Counted from the first letter of the stretch, positions 30,501 to 39,864 are shown. The stretch: DNA of 64,000 nucleotides from Paenibacillus faecis (GCF_008084145.1 NZ_VSDO01000006.1:219190-283189), one strand, 5' to 3'. Made by a program: numbers and translations. Notes: generated by a model from the letters alone, not told the origin.

Positions 30501-32789
30501 GTTAACGGCATGAACTATAATCGTCACCATCGCGGGGGCGCTCAGCCCCCTGCCGTCTTGATCGATCGCGGCCTGTACCTGAAACGAAAAAACATCTCCG
30601 GCCGGACTGTTGGCGTTAGGGTTTGGCGAAAACTTCAATCCGAGCGAACCTTCGCTCATGGCTACGTAACTGTTCGCCGGAATCGGGGTAGTTCCGTCAT
30701 TTTTGTACAACGTGCCTCCCTGAATATCGGTGATCTTCAAATACTGAATATCCACTCCGTCAAAAGCGTTTCGTCCAATCTGCAAGCCTTCGGAGGTTTG
30801 CGTGTCTTCCTCCGTGACGCCATCAGTTACGACGGGGACGTCCGCCATCGAGCGGATCGTGAACGAAACGGTTCCTTCCGTCTCTTCCGGCGACACCTCA
30901 CCATGGGTCGTCCCGTTATCCGTCAATTTATATTTGAAGCTCGCCGCACCGTTATAGTTCGGCTTTGGCGTAAAGACCAGGTCGCCGTTATCCAACCTTA
31001 CGGTTCCGCTCTCCGAATCGTTAACCGGCGTAATCGTCAAGGTCTGGTCGTTCTCGTTTATGGCGCCGGCGGAGTCGTTTTGCAGCAAATGAGAAATCGG
31101 GATACGCACGGGATCGGCGTCTTCGTCAATATCGTCCCACGTATCGTTGAGGGCGACGGGAGGATCGTTGACTTCGGTTACCGTAATTTGAGCGTGCACC
31201 TTTTCGCTTAATTTTTTGCCATCTGTCTCCGGAGCAGCTTGCACAGAAAACCCGAATCCGGAAGTGCCATGCGCATTCGGACTCGGCGTGAATTTCAACC
31301 CTGCAAGGCCTTCGGACACCGTAATGAAGGAACCTTCGGGGATCGGGGTTGTTCCATTGGTTTTAAACAAGGTTCCCCCGGCGATTTCGGAAATTTTATA
31401 GTAGTTGGTTGGCGCTCCGATCACTGAGTTTGCCGTAATGACAAGACCGTTTTGGGTCTGCTGGTCTTCGGCCGTCGCGGCGTTGGTCACGCTTGGGGTG
31501 TCGGCGACAGCTTCGATCTGGAAGGTGACTATAGCTTCATTTTCACTGGTCTTCGGGTCGGGATTTCCCCCGGTTAATCCGTTATCTTGAACCTTATAAG
31601 TAAAAGAGGTCGGTCCTGCGTAATTGTGCGCGGGCGTGAAAATAACGCTATTTCCGTCTTGGGAGATCTTTGCCGTGCCGACACTCGGGTCAGCGGAGAC
31701 CGAAGCGATCCGCAGCGTATCGTTCTCGTTCACCGCGCCCGAATCGTCATTCGCGAGCAATTCCGGGGCGGAGATCATGTAATCGCCCGAATTTTGTTCG
31801 ATCGACGGAAGCGCGTCGTCATGCGCGATCGGGGCGTCGTTTACCGCGGCGACAGTAATGCGCGCCTCAGCCGTGCCGCTCAAACCTTTACCGGCGGCGT
31901 CCTGCGCCGCTTGCATCAGGAAAGAGAAGGTTCCATCGACGCTGTTGGCGTTTGGATTCGGAACGAATTTCAACCCGGCCGAACCTTCCGCCGAAGTGAT
32001 GAATTCTCCATCGTGGATGGCGACCGTATCATTAAAGCGGTACAATTTACCTCCCGTAATGCTTGTGATCTTGAAGTGCGTCACATCCGAGGTATCTCCC
32101 GGAACCTTGGCAACGACGAGCCCTTCGGCCACAGCATCTTCCTGAACGGTCCCGTAGATCGCGCCTGGCGGTTGGGAAGGCGTAACGGGCGGAGCCGCAT
32201 CTTCCGTTACCAACACAAGCTCCGGTTGATCGAAGGGGGCATCATCGGAATTATAGAATATTTCCAGATAGTCCATGTTTCCGCCAAATGTCTCATTCGC
32301 AAGCAAGGCAAAAGAAACGATCCCGTCCGTTTGCCGCGATACAAAATCGGTGACATCATATTCAAGCCAACCCGGCCGTAGATCGCCCCCCGTTTTCGTT
32401 TCCAACGCTTGGTCCGTATCATTCAGGGGAAAGGAATCCCCCCAGGTATCGAACGTGGATCCATAGAGCGTCAAAAAAGGAATCAGTTCAGCATCACTTT
32501 TTTCAATAGCTTCGACTTTAATGCGCAGTTTAGCCGAGGTAACCGACTGCCCGGTGAGATCGGGCAGCTGGAACTGGAGTGCCGACCGATAATACGCTAT
32601 TACGGCATCCGCCGATTTTCCCACAAGGTTCTGCTCTATATCCATGATAACGTTGGGCGGCTTTCCCCAAGTTCCGTCCTGCAGCAATGTCGGCTGCATC
32701 GGGCTTGCCTTGGCCTGCCCATAGAAAGCATGTTGCGGAGTCAAAGCGATAAGCGATGATACCGCGAGGATGGCGATCTTTTTTTTCAT
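27507..32789 (-). CDS. Giant SLH surface protein with tandem cadherin-like repeats
   Basis: 1760 residues. Signal peptide 1-28. About 30-200 is a DNRLRE-like beta-sandwich. About 205-1085 holds roughly four pairs of alternating modules: one with NDAPxAxDD...LLxNDxxGAxNE...FTPxxxYxG (tandem-95/cadherin-like) and one with xGGTLFxxNGTTPIPxGSFIxVSEGxxGLKF. A DUF5011 domain lies at about 1085-1165 and a cadherin-like beta-sandwich at about 1168-1255. A Pro- and Ser-Asn-repeat linker (about 1260-1310) and a mixed domain follow; SLH repeats occupy about 1558-1730 (SGYPDGKFHPTESVTRAEMA and others). It should be exported and held on the cell wall as a long rod-like adhesin. Confidence 0.88.
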   Translation of the reverse strand: MKKKIAILAVSSLIALTPQHAFYGQAKASPMQPTLLQDGTWGKPPNVIMDIEQNLVGKSADAVIAYYRSALQFQLPDLTGQSVTSAKLRIKVEAIEKSDAELIPFLTLYGSTFDTWGDSFPLNDTDQALETKTGGDLRPGWLEYDVTDFVSRQTDGIVSFALLANETFGGNMDYLEIFYNSDDAPFDQPELVLVTEDAAPPVTPSQPPGAIYGTVQEDAVAEGLVVAKVPGDTSDVTHFKITSITGGKLYRFNDTVAIHDGEFITSAEGSAGLKFVPNPNANSVDGTFSFLMQAAQDAAGKGLSGTAEARITVAAVNDAPIAHDDALPSIEQNSGDYMISAPELLANDDSGAVNENDTLRIASVSADPSVGTAKISQDGNSVIFTPAHNYAGPTSFTYKVQDNGLTGGNPDPKTSENEAIVTFQIEAVADTPSVTNAATAEDQQTQNGLVITANSVIGAPTNYYKISEIAGGTLFKTNGTTPIPEGSFITVSEGLAGLKFTPSPNAHGTSGFGFSVQAAPETDGKKLSEKVHAQITVTEVNDPPVALNDTWDDIDEDADPVRIPISHLLQNDSAGAINENDQTLTITPVNDSESGTVRLDNGDLVFTPKPNYNGAASFKYKLTDNGTTHGEVSPEETEGTVSFTIRSMADVPVVTDGVTEEDTQTSEGLQIGRNAFDGVDIQYLKITDIQGGTLYKNDGTTPIPANSYVAMSEGSLGLKFSPNPNANSPAGDVFSFQVQAAIDQDGRGLSAPAMVTIIVHAVNDAPVAVDDDHLEAVPENSGDYTILASELLKNDSKGADNEFGQTLRITSVEKVRGGDVRLDDSGNVVFTPEPGFRDIASFRYRVADDGGLESQALTFITVAPLTDRPQVTGAETAEDTMNSTGLVMIPTNGGGSPATHFKISGITGGRLFQHNGSTPIQDGGFISVSEGADGLKFMPNENAHGSSGFGFMVQAAADGNGALLSDAAEAVVHVTEVNDAPVAKDDRLGKVKKGTEQVNFTFNELTANDEAGPLDETQWQSLTITDVQAVEGGSVELANGRVEFRPSDRFSGLAKFNYTVSDNGRTGENDDPKTYTAEASFYILDEDQPFITLAGESLMYLLKGEPYVEPGYSAEDEVDGDLTDRVTVTGDVYSGVIGSYILRYNLKDDSGNAAPEATRTVQVISDELVDLSIGSAALTPLFEPGVTSYSAEVPGETSSITVSAYLEDPAATVTINGLAGTSRNLSLADGVNYVTIIVTAPGGAIKMYDVDITRAAMPNKPEPIPDTKPDPVPTPGPRPDSGSGSNPSSDSNSNSNSNSNSNSNPPDELTPASPSPVIRQAKVVAGESEENVARVEITRTLKNGVAVDSVTFGKSKADEIVAKAAASGAGTARIVVDDIPGQPADEVNVSISKEALLKLKEGRLGLAIEAGGAKISLPLDTLGQLNDDGKDLYFRVVPIRKTSETETVQDRVESAQEFREYARGRNARAVGQPMTIETNYTNRATKVMFPLTGIDLPEDAQDRKNFLNGLAVFIDHSDGEKELEFGQPVYDETGHPIGIEIDVRKFSTFTIISTEADYKTYLRYISGYPDGKFHPTESVTRAEMARLIAVQTEFSEGAVNPYSDLAASHWAAKAVLQLTGAGILSGDLEGRFRPEAGVTRAEMAVIASRLQGLELANTNAAFTDTQGHWAAGAIYAVREAGYMLGYEDGSFRPNQTMSRAEAIAVLNRLFGRPLLDRQEIGESGWSDVHPASWAAPDIESASRNLRVHKNVTVEIAAEDE
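28879..28926. repeat. 12-bp tandem repeat encoding the Ser-Asn linker
   Basis: GAATTTGAGTTC is repeated about 3.5 times, encoding the (Ser-Asn)n stretch of the linker on the minus strand. Such short in-frame repeats can vary in copy number by slippage without shifting the frame. Confidence 0.8.
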
Positions 32790-32956
32790 CTAAAAAACTC
32801 CCCCAAAAACTCAAAATGTTGAGCAAAGACCGCACAGTGTTCTGCTATTTCGTAACGGTATGTGAGAATCATTGTATAGAAACATTCGACAAAAGTCGAC
32901 ATATTTTTACCACTCCGACCTGGTTTCACCAGCATCTATTTTGCCGACGCAGAAAA

Positions 32957-32978
32957 TAAAAAAAGCGCCATTGGCGCT
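32957..32978 (-). terminator. Terminator after the Cys-rich/Rossmann protein gene
   Basis: Minus strand AGCGCCAATGGCGCT hairpin followed by seven T, directly downstream of the 33005 stop. Confidence 0.8.
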
Positions 32979-33004
32979 ATGAAAATTTCATTTTCTGACA
33001 GAAC

Positions 33005-33898
33005 CTAACCCAACTTATGTTGGAGTATAACCGCCAGTTCTTCTACGCTCTCCCAAACCATGGGACGAATCTCTTCGATTCCGGGAAGTTGTATATGGGC
33101 CCCACTGCTGTGCACCGTCCAAATGATCGGGATATTCAAACCGAACGCATAACCGGCCGCAAAATAAACTTCGGAAGATTGCCCCGTTAAATCGGCGATC
33201 ATCAGTTTACTCTCCGAGATTCTTTCCAAAGAGAATTCCTCTTCCCCGTTTCTCGCACCCGAAAGCGTAACAACGCGAGGCAGGTAGCCGTACTTCTCGA
33301 TTTTTGGCAGCAGTCCGCCGAGCCACTCCGATCGCAGCTCTTCCTGATCAGGAAGGAGCACGGAGCACGGGGTCCGTTTTTTTCCTCCGCCGATAGCGGC
33401 TGCTTCGCTCCATCCCTTTTCGGTAAGCTGAAAACTGATTCCCTCTCGGACGAGCAGATGCTCGTTCCTCAACGTATCGATAATGTACACCAGTTCTTGT
33501 AGATTGGGAGAATACGTCAGGTTATAGTTGCTGGAGAGCGGATGAATGACGACCGATTCCCCCGGATTGCCGGCGTGTCTGTATAAGTACTGAAGTAAAC
33601 GATGTCCTTTGTCCTCAAGGGTCAGGGGAATTTCAGGCGAGTTTGCGATGGATTCCAAATCGTTGACGGTTAGCGTAACCTTATCATCAGAGTCCGTCCG
33701 CTCCCGGATATAAGCGGATATTAAATGAAACATCTCTCTCTTCTTTTGGTGCGTGAACGACTGGATAGCTTCATAGCTGTCTGACCGCAGGCTGTAGTAT
33801 CCGCCGGGAGAACAGGAGCAGCCTATATATCTGTCATAATTGCTTTCCGATTTAGTAGGGACAATCTCATCGCAAAATAAACAGCGTTTTTTCATCAT
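33005..33898 (-). CDS. Cys-rich protein with C-terminal nucleoside-deoxyribosyltransferase/TIR-like Rossmann domain
   Basis: 297 residues, apparently cytosolic. Residues 5-30 contain CLFC...GCSC, a probable zinc-binding knuckle. The middle (about 45-175) is helical and ends in a winged-helix-like segment (LVYIIDTLRNEHLLVREGIS then LTEKGWSEAA). About 180-297 resembles the nucleotide-binding domain of nucleoside 2-deoxyribosyltransferase or TIR-like proteins: ISESKLMIADLTGQSSEVYF, then AAGYAFGLNIPIIWTV. In the transferases the tract usually reads NVYYELGYA; here the Glu position is Ala. The family cannot be named securely. Own terminator; GAGGTG precedes the start. Confidence 0.72.
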   Translation of the reverse strand: MMKKRCLFCDEIVPTKSESNYDRYIGCSCSPGGYYSLRSDSYEAIQSFTHQKKREMFHLISAYIRERTDSDDKVTLTVNDLESIANSPEIPLTLEDKGHRLLQYLYRHAGNPGESVVIHPLSSNYNLTYSPNLQELVYIIDTLRNEHLLVREGISFQLTEKGWSEAAAIGGGKKRTPCSVLLPDQEELRSEWLGGLLPKIEKYGYLPRVVTLSGARNGEEEFSLERISESKLMIADLTGQSSEVYFAAGYAFGLNIPIIWTVHSSGAHIQLPGIEEIRPMVWESVEELAVILQHKLG

Positions 33899-34015
33899 GT
33901 TAGCGTATCACCTCTTCATGGTTTGCTCCCCCTCCTACCTTACCAAGATTTTTTCGAAAAATAGACAAGAAAAATTTCCCTGAACCCAGTCAATAGGGAA
34001 CCCAAGTCGTGTGCA

Positions 34016-35221
34016 TCAAGCCGCTTTTCCCTTTCTTTCCGTAAGGAAATACACCAAGGCCAGGACGGGAAAAAGAACGCCAAGCCACATCGCCGCTTTC
34101 CATCCGCCCGTCGCGTAAGCCCATCCCCCGACTGCGGAGCCTATGGCCCCACCGGCAAAAAAGATCGCCATATACAAACCGTTCAGCCGGCTTCGCACCT
34201 CAGCTCCCAAAGCGAAGATCGCCCGCTGCCCCAATACCAGGTTGGCGGAAACGCCCATATCCAGCAAAATAGCGGCAAGCACCAGGACAACGACGGAGAG
34301 CAACGAACCTCCGGCAAACACAATCGGCAAAATGCCGGAAAGAATCACCAGCGCGATGGATATAACGGTCGCCGGACGGATCAGGCCCCGATCGGCAAAG
34401 CGGCCCGCTATAGGCGCGGCTGCCGCTCCGGATACCCCCGCCAAAGCGAACAAGGCGACACCGGTGGACGAAAAATGGAACAACGGACTCGTCAAAACGA
34501 GGGGAACGGTCGTCCAAAACAGACTGAACATGGCGAACAGGCAGGCGTGATAAAGGGCCCGGCGCCGTAAAATCGGCGTCGTCTTCAACAGCTGCAGCAT
34601 GGATGAGAGGATTTCCGGGTAGTTGAGCGTGATTTGCGGCCGTCTTGCCGGAAGCAATTTGGCCAAAACAAGAGCCAGCACCAGAAGCAGAACAGAAGAA
34701 AGAATAAAGATCGCACTCCAGCCGAAGTAATTTTCCACCAAACTCGAAACCGGACGGGCCAGCATAATGCCGAGTAACAAACCGCTCATTACGTTGCCGA
34801 CATTGCGTCCTCTTGTCTCATCGGGGGACAGATGGGCCGCATAGGGAACCAGAACCTGAGCCGCTACGGACCCAACACCTATAAACAACGAGGCGGCAAG
34901 AAACCATGCCGCGCTCCGGACCTCGGCAGCGACGATCAATACACCGGCCGTGAGAATCAACAGCGTCACCACCAGCTTGCGATTCTCCAGCAAATCTCCC
35001 AAGGGGACGATAAATAATAAGCCGATTCCGTAGCCGATTTGGGTGAGTGTGACGATTAAACCGGCAGCTCCCGAAGACAAACCAACCGCCGCACTGATCG
35101 ATTCCACCAGCGGCTGGGTATAGTACAGATTTGCCGCGATGAGACCGCACGCCACAGCAAGAATCAGCATGATCCCAGACGAAACGGCACTTTCCACTTT
35201 TTTCTTCACGATGGTAGTCAT
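34016..35221 (-). CDS. MFS efflux transporter
   Basis: 401 residues with 12 membrane helices. [31 protein letters not shown] contains the loop 2-3 motif A equivalent, and [22 protein letters not shown] the helix 4-5 region of the drug:H+ antiporter-1 (YnfM/AraJ-like) group. Likely exports a small toxic compound. AAAGGAG precedes the ATG. The TetR regulator lies upstream on the same strand, and the two palindromic operators in between suggest TetR repression of this gene. Confidence 0.88.
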   Translation of the reverse strand: MTTIVKKKVESAVSSGIMLILAVACGLIAANLYYTQPLVESISAAVGLSSGAAGLIVTLTQIGYGIGLLFIVPLGDLLENRKLVVTLLILTAGVLIVAAEVRSAAWFLAASLFIGVGSVAAQVLVPYAAHLSPDETRGRNVGNVMSGLLLGIMLARPVSSLVENYFGWSAIFILSSVLLLVLALVLAKLLPARRPQITLNYPEILSSMLQLLKTTPILRRRALYHACLFAMFSLFWTTVPLVLTSPLFHFSSTGVALFALAGVSGAAAAPIAGRFADRGLIRPATVISIALVILSGILPIVFAGGSLLSVVVLVLAAILLDMGVSANLVLGQRAIFALGAEVRSRLNGLYMAIFFAGGAIGSAVGGWAYATGGWKAAMWLGVLFPVLALVYFLTERKGKAA

Positions 35222-35261
35222 CCAAAAACATCTCCTTTAATGGGATACTTCTTCCTAATAT

Positions 35262-35277
35262 CGGAACGATCGTTCCG
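35262..35277. promoter_or_regulatory. Palindromic TetR operator, MFS-proximal
   Basis: CGGAACGATCGTTCCG is a perfect 16-bp palindrome 40 bp before the MFS start. A second near-copy lies at 35327. Such dyads are typical TetR-family sites. Confidence 0.75.
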
Positions 35278-35326
35278 TTTTGGATACACTCGACCTGCCT
35301 TCTTCGCTTCGAACAGAAGGTTTTTT

Positions 35327-35342
35327 TGGAACGATTGTTCCA
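35327..35342. promoter_or_regulatory. Palindromic TetR operator, second copy
   Basis: TGGAACGATTGTTCCA matches the first operator at GGAACGATYGTTCC with imperfect centre. It sits 18 bp beyond the TetR stop; centre-to-centre distance to the other site is 65 bp. Confidence 0.7.
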
Positions 35343-35360
35343 TTTTGTTTAAAAAAAATA

Positions 35361-35945
35361 TTACAGCATCTCTAAGACCGCATTCATCATGGCGCGGACT
35401 TTTTGAATATCGCCTTGGCTCCTGGCGATCACATTGATGCCGTGGTTCAGATTCAGCAGCAGGTAAGAGAACATTTTAATATCTTTATCCGGAGCGATTT
35501 CCCCCGTCTCTTGCCCTTTCTTCAACTTCTCATAGAACAGCCGTTCCAACTCCGTAAATCTTTCGCGAATCGCCTCCCGCAACGGCTCATCTACCTCATC
35601 CAGACCGATCGATGCATTCGTGATCAGACATCCTTTAGGGAAAGCTTCGCCATGCGCGGCAAAAGCGTTCGTGATATGTACCTCAAAATACTGGCGGATG
35701 CCCTCGATAGCGGTAGGAGCTTGGATCAGCAGATCGCGTTTTTTTTGCGACATTTTCTTGTAATATTGAATAGCTTCTAAATAAAGCGTCTGTTTATCCT
35801 GAAATGTTTCATACAAACTGGATCTGCTTAACCCCATGGAATCCAACAAATCCGGTATGCTGGTCGCCGCATATCCCTTTTCCCAAAAAACGACCATCGC
35901 TTGACGTAGCACGTGCTCCCGGTCAAACTCTTTGGTCCGTCCCAT
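35361..35945 (-). CDS. TetR/AcrR family transcriptional repressor
   Basis: 194 residues from ATG 35945, preceded by GGAGGAGG. N-terminal DNA-binding domain: MGRTKEFDREHVLRQAMVVF, then GYAATSIPDLLDSMGLSRSSLYETF, the helix-turn-helix. The C-terminal ligand domain has the YafH/TetR_C-like layout (HGEAFPKGCLITNASIGLDE), a subgroup that often senses reactive or lipophilic compounds. The adjacent MFS gene and twin operators indicate local control of efflux. Confidence 0.88.
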   Translation of the reverse strand: MGRTKEFDREHVLRQAMVVFWEKGYAATSIPDLLDSMGLSRSSLYETFQDKQTLYLEAIQYYKKMSQKKRDLLIQAPTAIEGIRQYFEVHITNAFAAHGEAFPKGCLITNASIGLDEVDEPLREAIRERFTELERLFYEKLKKGQETGEIAPDKDIKMFSYLLLNLNHGINVIARSQGDIQKVRAMMNAVLEML

Positions 35946-36152
35946 ACTACCTCCTCCTTTCGAGTTCAAGTATAATCCAACTGGAATGAATAGTCCAGTA
36001 TTTTTTTCATTTCCGTTACAGGCGGGTAAAGGCAACTTAAGCCCCCTTTTTCTACCATTTTAAAAAAAAGGAATTGCCGGTTGTATCCTTGTCCCTATTA
36101 TTGCCTATATAAGTGAAAGCATGTTGATCCTCATTTTGAAAGGAGTAGAAAT

Positions 36153-37859
36153 ATGAAGAAGATCTTATACGTACCGTTAGATGACCGGCCGGTCAATTTG
36201 GATGATGTCATTCGGCAAGGGCAATCCGCAGGGCTGCAGCTCATTACGCCAAGAAGGTCCGATATCCGGAATCGGCTTGATTCCGTAGCGGACACTTGTG
36301 ACGATCAGCTTCTCGGCACATCATCACCTCGCTTCGGCCGCACGGCTAATATCCGTGAATTTATCTTGGAACACGCCGCATCGGTCGACGGCTTTATCAT
36401 TTCCATCGATATGCTTGTTTATGGCGGGCTTATCGGCAGCAGGCGTCTGCGGACGAGAGGAGGCGGCATGTACCCGGAATATGATGCCGATGCGACTCAT
36501 CTGCTCGATGTGATTCGGAAGGTGAAGCGGCAATACCCTCGCAAGCCGGTTTATGTGCTGGATACGATCATGCGGCTGGCCACAAACACGTTTGTCGAGA
36601 ATCTAAATTTTGACGCCTATACGGAAGCCCGGAACCATATGGGTCAGCCTAGGCAGCCGTTCACTGAATTCAACGAGATTATAAATGGATACGACCTATC
36701 GATTGACGGCACTCCTTACGGGGACACTATCTATTTTAATAAGAATCACTACTACCATGCGCGCCAACATAAATTTAAAACTAACCTGTACGTTTTGGAC
36801 CAGCTTGTCAAGCCCGGATATATTGATTTTCTGGCCGTTGGTGTGGACGATGCGAAGACGGAAGGAGTTCAGATCAATGAAATCCGTTTCGTGGAAAATT
36901 ATATTAACCAGGCTTTAGGCGGCAGCGGCGCGCAAAATCCGGACCGAGCGATTATCCTGCCGGATGCGGACGGTTTGGGACATTCCCTCTTGGCCCGCAT
37001 GGCGAACCAGTTGCATAGGGAAGGTGCCAAAACGAAGGTCAGCATTCAATATTACGGTCCTCATGGTTCCACAATCATTAATCCGTATGAATACATGAAT
37101 TTGCATGAAAACCTTCTGCGGCATATCGATATCATCGGCGGTCAGTTTGTTTCGGAAGATCCGGATATGGAGGTGATCGCCGTCACCGCAGCGGACCGGG
37201 CTTCCGAAGCCGCTAACAGAGTAGCAAGCAACGGAAGCGATCATCAGGCTACCGTGGTGGTTGATTTTGTAGGAGGGGGAGCCTCCGATTCCGCTGTAAC
37301 GGAAGCGTTGTTGGCAAGTTCCTGCACCGGGCGTATCCTGGGTTACAGCGCGTGGAACACCGCGGGGAATAAAATCGGAATTTCCCTCGGCATGGGACAA
37401 GCCCGCTATGCGTTTCTGGTTACGGAGAAGCATCCCGCCGCGCTTGGCAAGGCGGTTAATGCCCACGGTTCCCTCCTGTTCAAGCGTTTTCTGAAAGACT
37501 ACTATTATAAAACGATGGCCATAGCCGAAGTCCGGAATTATTCAAGAAGCCACATGAAATATACGAACCTGCCGCAAAGTGTAGCCGATCAAAATATGCT
37601 CATTTTCAATACGCCGTCCGATTTTCAACATTTGACCGAACTGCTTCAGGATCAGATGCAAACCTATATGGACCTGCTTCGTGCCAAACCCGCTTTTCTG
37701 AGGGGTGACACGTCCAAAGCGTATAATGTTCGGCAAATTCAAGGTTCTAACTGGTCGTTGGCGGAATACAGGAGAGCCGAACTGGATCGTGACAATCCGC
37801 AGTATATTTGGGGACGCGCCTTTGAAATAACGCTTAATCCAACGGTTGTTCTTCACTGA
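36153..37859 (+). CDS. DUF4127 family protein
   Basis: 568 residues. The opening KKILYVPLDDRPVNLDDV is the hallmark of DUF4127; further conserved blocks are IISIDMLVYGGLIGSRRL, FLAVGVDDAKTEGVQINEI and ILGYSAWNTAGNKIGISLGMG. No signal peptide is seen, and the reaction is unknown; the family occurs widely in Paenibacillus, sometimes near carbohydrate genes. GAAAGGAGTAG precedes the ATG. Single gene ended by a long hairpin shared with the convergent monooxygenase gene. Confidence 0.88.
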   Translation: MKKILYVPLDDRPVNLDDVIRQGQSAGLQLITPRRSDIRNRLDSVADTCDDQLLGTSSPRFGRTANIREFILEHAASVDGFIISIDMLVYGGLIGSRRLRTRGGGMYPEYDADATHLLDVIRKVKRQYPRKPVYVLDTIMRLATNTFVENLNFDAYTEARNHMGQPRQPFTEFNEIINGYDLSIDGTPYGDTIYFNKNHYYHARQHKFKTNLYVLDQLVKPGYIDFLAVGVDDAKTEGVQINEIRFVENYINQALGGSGAQNPDRAIILPDADGLGHSLLARMANQLHREGAKTKVSIQYYGPHGSTIINPYEYMNLHENLLRHIDIIGGQFVSEDPDMEVIAVTAADRASEAANRVASNGSDHQATVVVDFVGGGASDSAVTEALLASSCTGRILGYSAWNTAGNKIGISLGMGQARYAFLVTEKHPAALGKAVNAHGSLLFKRFLKDYYYKTMAIAEVRNYSRSHMKYTNLPQSVADQNMLIFNTPSDFQHLTELLQDQMQTYMDLLRAKPAFLRGDTSKAYNVRQIQGSNWSLAEYRRAELDRDNPQYIWGRAFEITLNPTVVLH

Positions 37860-37876
37860 TCAAACCATAAAAAGGC

Positions 37877-37935
37877 TGAACAGCGACCTGATCCCGGATC
37901 AAACCGAAGACTCCGGGATCGGCCGCTGTTCTTTC
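37877..37935. terminator. Long bidirectional hairpin between convergent genes
   Basis: GAACAGCG pairs with CGCTGTTC, and the inner GATCCCGG with CCGGGATC. T-rich tails follow on both sides (TTTCGTTT rightward, CCTTTTTATGG leftward). Confidence 0.75.
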
Positions 37936-37954
37936 GTTTAAGGCCTCGTGCTTT

Positions 37955-39301
37955 TTAGGTCGGCGTAACGAGGGCTTTTTGTTTTGTGTAACGGTTTTCG
38001 GGCACCGGCAATCCCAAATTGCCGCGCAATGTATCACTCTCGTACTCGGTCCGGTATAACCCTCTTTCCTGCAGAATCGGCACCACGTACTCCACGAAGT
38101 CCTCAAGCCCTCTCGGTACGCCCGCGGAAATCATAAAGCCGTCCGCGGCGTCCCCTTCAAACCATTGCTGAATTCGGTCGGCCACCTGCTCCGGCGTCCC
38201 GATGAAATCGCCGCGCGGAGTCGCCGCCTGCAGCGCCACTTCCCGAAGGGTAAGCCCTTTCTCCCTGGCATCCTTCTTGATTTTATCCGTGCCGCTCCGG
38301 AAGCTGTTCTTTCCGAGATCGCCCAGGTCGGGGAACGGCTCATCCAGCGGATATTGCGAGAAGTCGTGATGCTCGAAGAAGCGGCCAAGATAATCGAGCG
38401 CATTCTCGATCGTCACAAGGCTCGCCACTTCCCGGTATTTCAGCTCCGCCTCCTCCGGGGTGCGCCCGATAATCGGACTGATCCCCGGAAAGATCAGCAC
38501 TTCGTCCGGCCGGCGTCCGTACGAGACCGCGCGGGACTTCACGTCCTTATAAAAAGCTGCGGCATCCTCCAAGCGTTCATGACCGGTGAAGACGGCATCG
38601 GCTTCCTTCGAGGCGTAATTCTTCCCGACTTCGGACGCTCCCGCCTGGAAAATGACCGGCTGCCCCTGCTTCGAACGGGCGATATTAAGCGGCCCCTTCA
38701 CCGTGAAGAACTCTCCCTCATGATTCAGCGTGTGCAACTTGGCGGGATCGAAGAACACTCCCGTCTCCTTGTTTCGCACGAAAGCGTCGTCCTCCCACGA
38801 ATCCCAGAGGCCGCGGGTGACCTCCAAAAATTCCGTAGCGATCCGGTACCGTTTGTCATGCTCGGGATGTTCCGTCTTTCCGTTCCTGCCGTAGTTTAAC
38901 GCTGAGCCTTCGAGCGGAGAAGTCACCACGTTCCATCCGGCGCGGCCGCCGCTGAGTTGATCCAGGGACGCGAACTGGCGCGCCACGGTAAAAGGGTCGC
39001 TGTACGAAGTGGAAAGCGTGCCGACGAGTCCGATATGCCGGCTGACCGACGCCAAGGCGCTCAAGAGGGTGATGGGCTCGAACCGATTCAGGAAATGGGG
39101 AATGGATTTCTCGGTAATATATAGGCCATCGGCAATAAAAATCAGATCAAACTTCCCCTCCTCGGCCTTTCGTATCCAGTTCTTGTAGAGCCCGAAATTT
39201 ACGCTGGCGTCAGGCTGTGCATCGGGATGCCGCCACATCGACGTTCCTCCTCCCACACCGTGAAGAAGCGCGCCTAGCTTCAATTGCTTCTGCTTTGCCA
39301 T
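37955..39301 (-). CDS. FMN-dependent monooxygenase, NtaA/SnaA/DszA/SoxA class of the LLM family
   Basis: 448 residues from ATG 39301 behind GGGAGG (the ATG nine bases upstream is too close to that site). Family blocks: [49 protein letters not shown]-type [20 protein letters not shown]. These enzymes use FMNH2 from a separate reductase to cleave C-N or C-S bonds. In Bacillus, YtnJ (CmoJ) and YxeK of the S-substituted-cysteine pathways belong here. Last gene of the sulfur-type cluster, 95 bp after the DinB stop. No flavin reductase is in the window. Confidence 0.88.
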   Translation of the reverse strand: MAKQKQLKLGALLHGVGGGTSMWRHPDAQPDASVNFGLYKNWIRKAEEGKFDLIFIADGLYITEKSIPHFLNRFEPITLLSALASVSRHIGLVGTLSTSYSDPFTVARQFASLDQLSGGRAGWNVVTSPLEGSALNYGRNGKTEHPEHDKRYRIATEFLEVTRGLWDSWEDDAFVRNKETGVFFDPAKLHTLNHEGEFFTVKGPLNIARSKQGQPVIFQAGASEVGKNYASKEADAVFTGHERLEDAAAFYKDVKSRAVSYGRRPDEVLIFPGISPIIGRTPEEAELKYREVASLVTIENALDYLGRFFEHHDFSQYPLDEPFPDLGDLGKNSFRSGTDKIKKDAREKGLTLREVALQAATPRGDFIGTPEQVADRIQQWFEGDAADGFMISAGVPRGLEDFVEYVVPILQERGLYRTEYESDTLRGNLGLPVPENRYTKQKALVTPT

Positions 39302-39396
39302 ATTTCCCATTCCTCCCTTATGAATGATGCTACGGACTTCGGCGCTTCGCTTTCGTCCTGCGTCTTGCGGCCCCTAAGCGCACTGTCCCGCGCAGC

Positions 39397-39864
39397 TCAA
39401 ACCGGCGCGGCCGCCTGCTTGATGCGCTCGATCTGGCCCAGATGGTTCTCCACATGCCGGATGAATCCACGGACGATATCCGCCACACTGACGATCTCCC
39501 CCTTCGCGTTGACGGCGGTTTGGTCGAAATCCGCTCGCTTCAGCCGCCTTAGAAGCTGCGCATTATAATGCAGCAGGGCCGTGAACGTCTCCAAAATATC
39601 GGACACGGCGCCTTCGTTGGCATATTGCCCGCTGATCCAAGCGTCTTGGTTGAATAAGGGCAGCCGCTCCTCCGTTCCCGCCAAAATATCGCGAAGGCGA
39701 AACGAGGTGATTATACTGTGATCAACCAGATGGGCTAACACTTCCTGCACGCTCCACACCTTCGGCGCCTGCTTCCACTGCAGCTGTTCCGCGCTTAGTC
39801 CTTCAATGGCGTCTAGCAGCCGCTGACGGGTATTTAAAAAGGTTTCGATGAAATCGCCGCTCAT
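39397..39864 (-). CDS. DinB family protein of the sulfur cluster
   Basis: 155 residues from ATG 39864, after GGAGGAGAGGG; the start overlaps the M20 stop (ATGA), so the two are translationally coupled. The DinB four-helix fold shows as RQRLLDAIEGLSAEQLQWKQ, VWSVQEVLAHLVDHSIITSF (first metal His), and GFIRHVENHLGQIERI (two further His). DinB-fold enzymes include metal-dependent thiol S-transferases; coupling to an amidohydrolase of a thiol-salvage operon makes such a role attractive, but that is inference. Confidence 0.85.
   Translation of the reverse strand: MSGDFIETFLNTRQRLLDAIEGLSAEQLQWKQAPKVWSVQEVLAHLVDHSIITSFRLRDILAGTEERLPLFNQDAWISGQYANEGAVSDILETFTALLHYNAQLLRRLKRADFDQTAVNAKGEIVSVADIVRGFIRHVENHLGQIERIKQAAAPV

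Noticed and set aside
30180-31211. 343-codon open frame on the plus strand
   Set aside because: It is antisense to the repeat region of the 1760-residue surface protein and mirrors its repeats; no RBS and no family resemblance.
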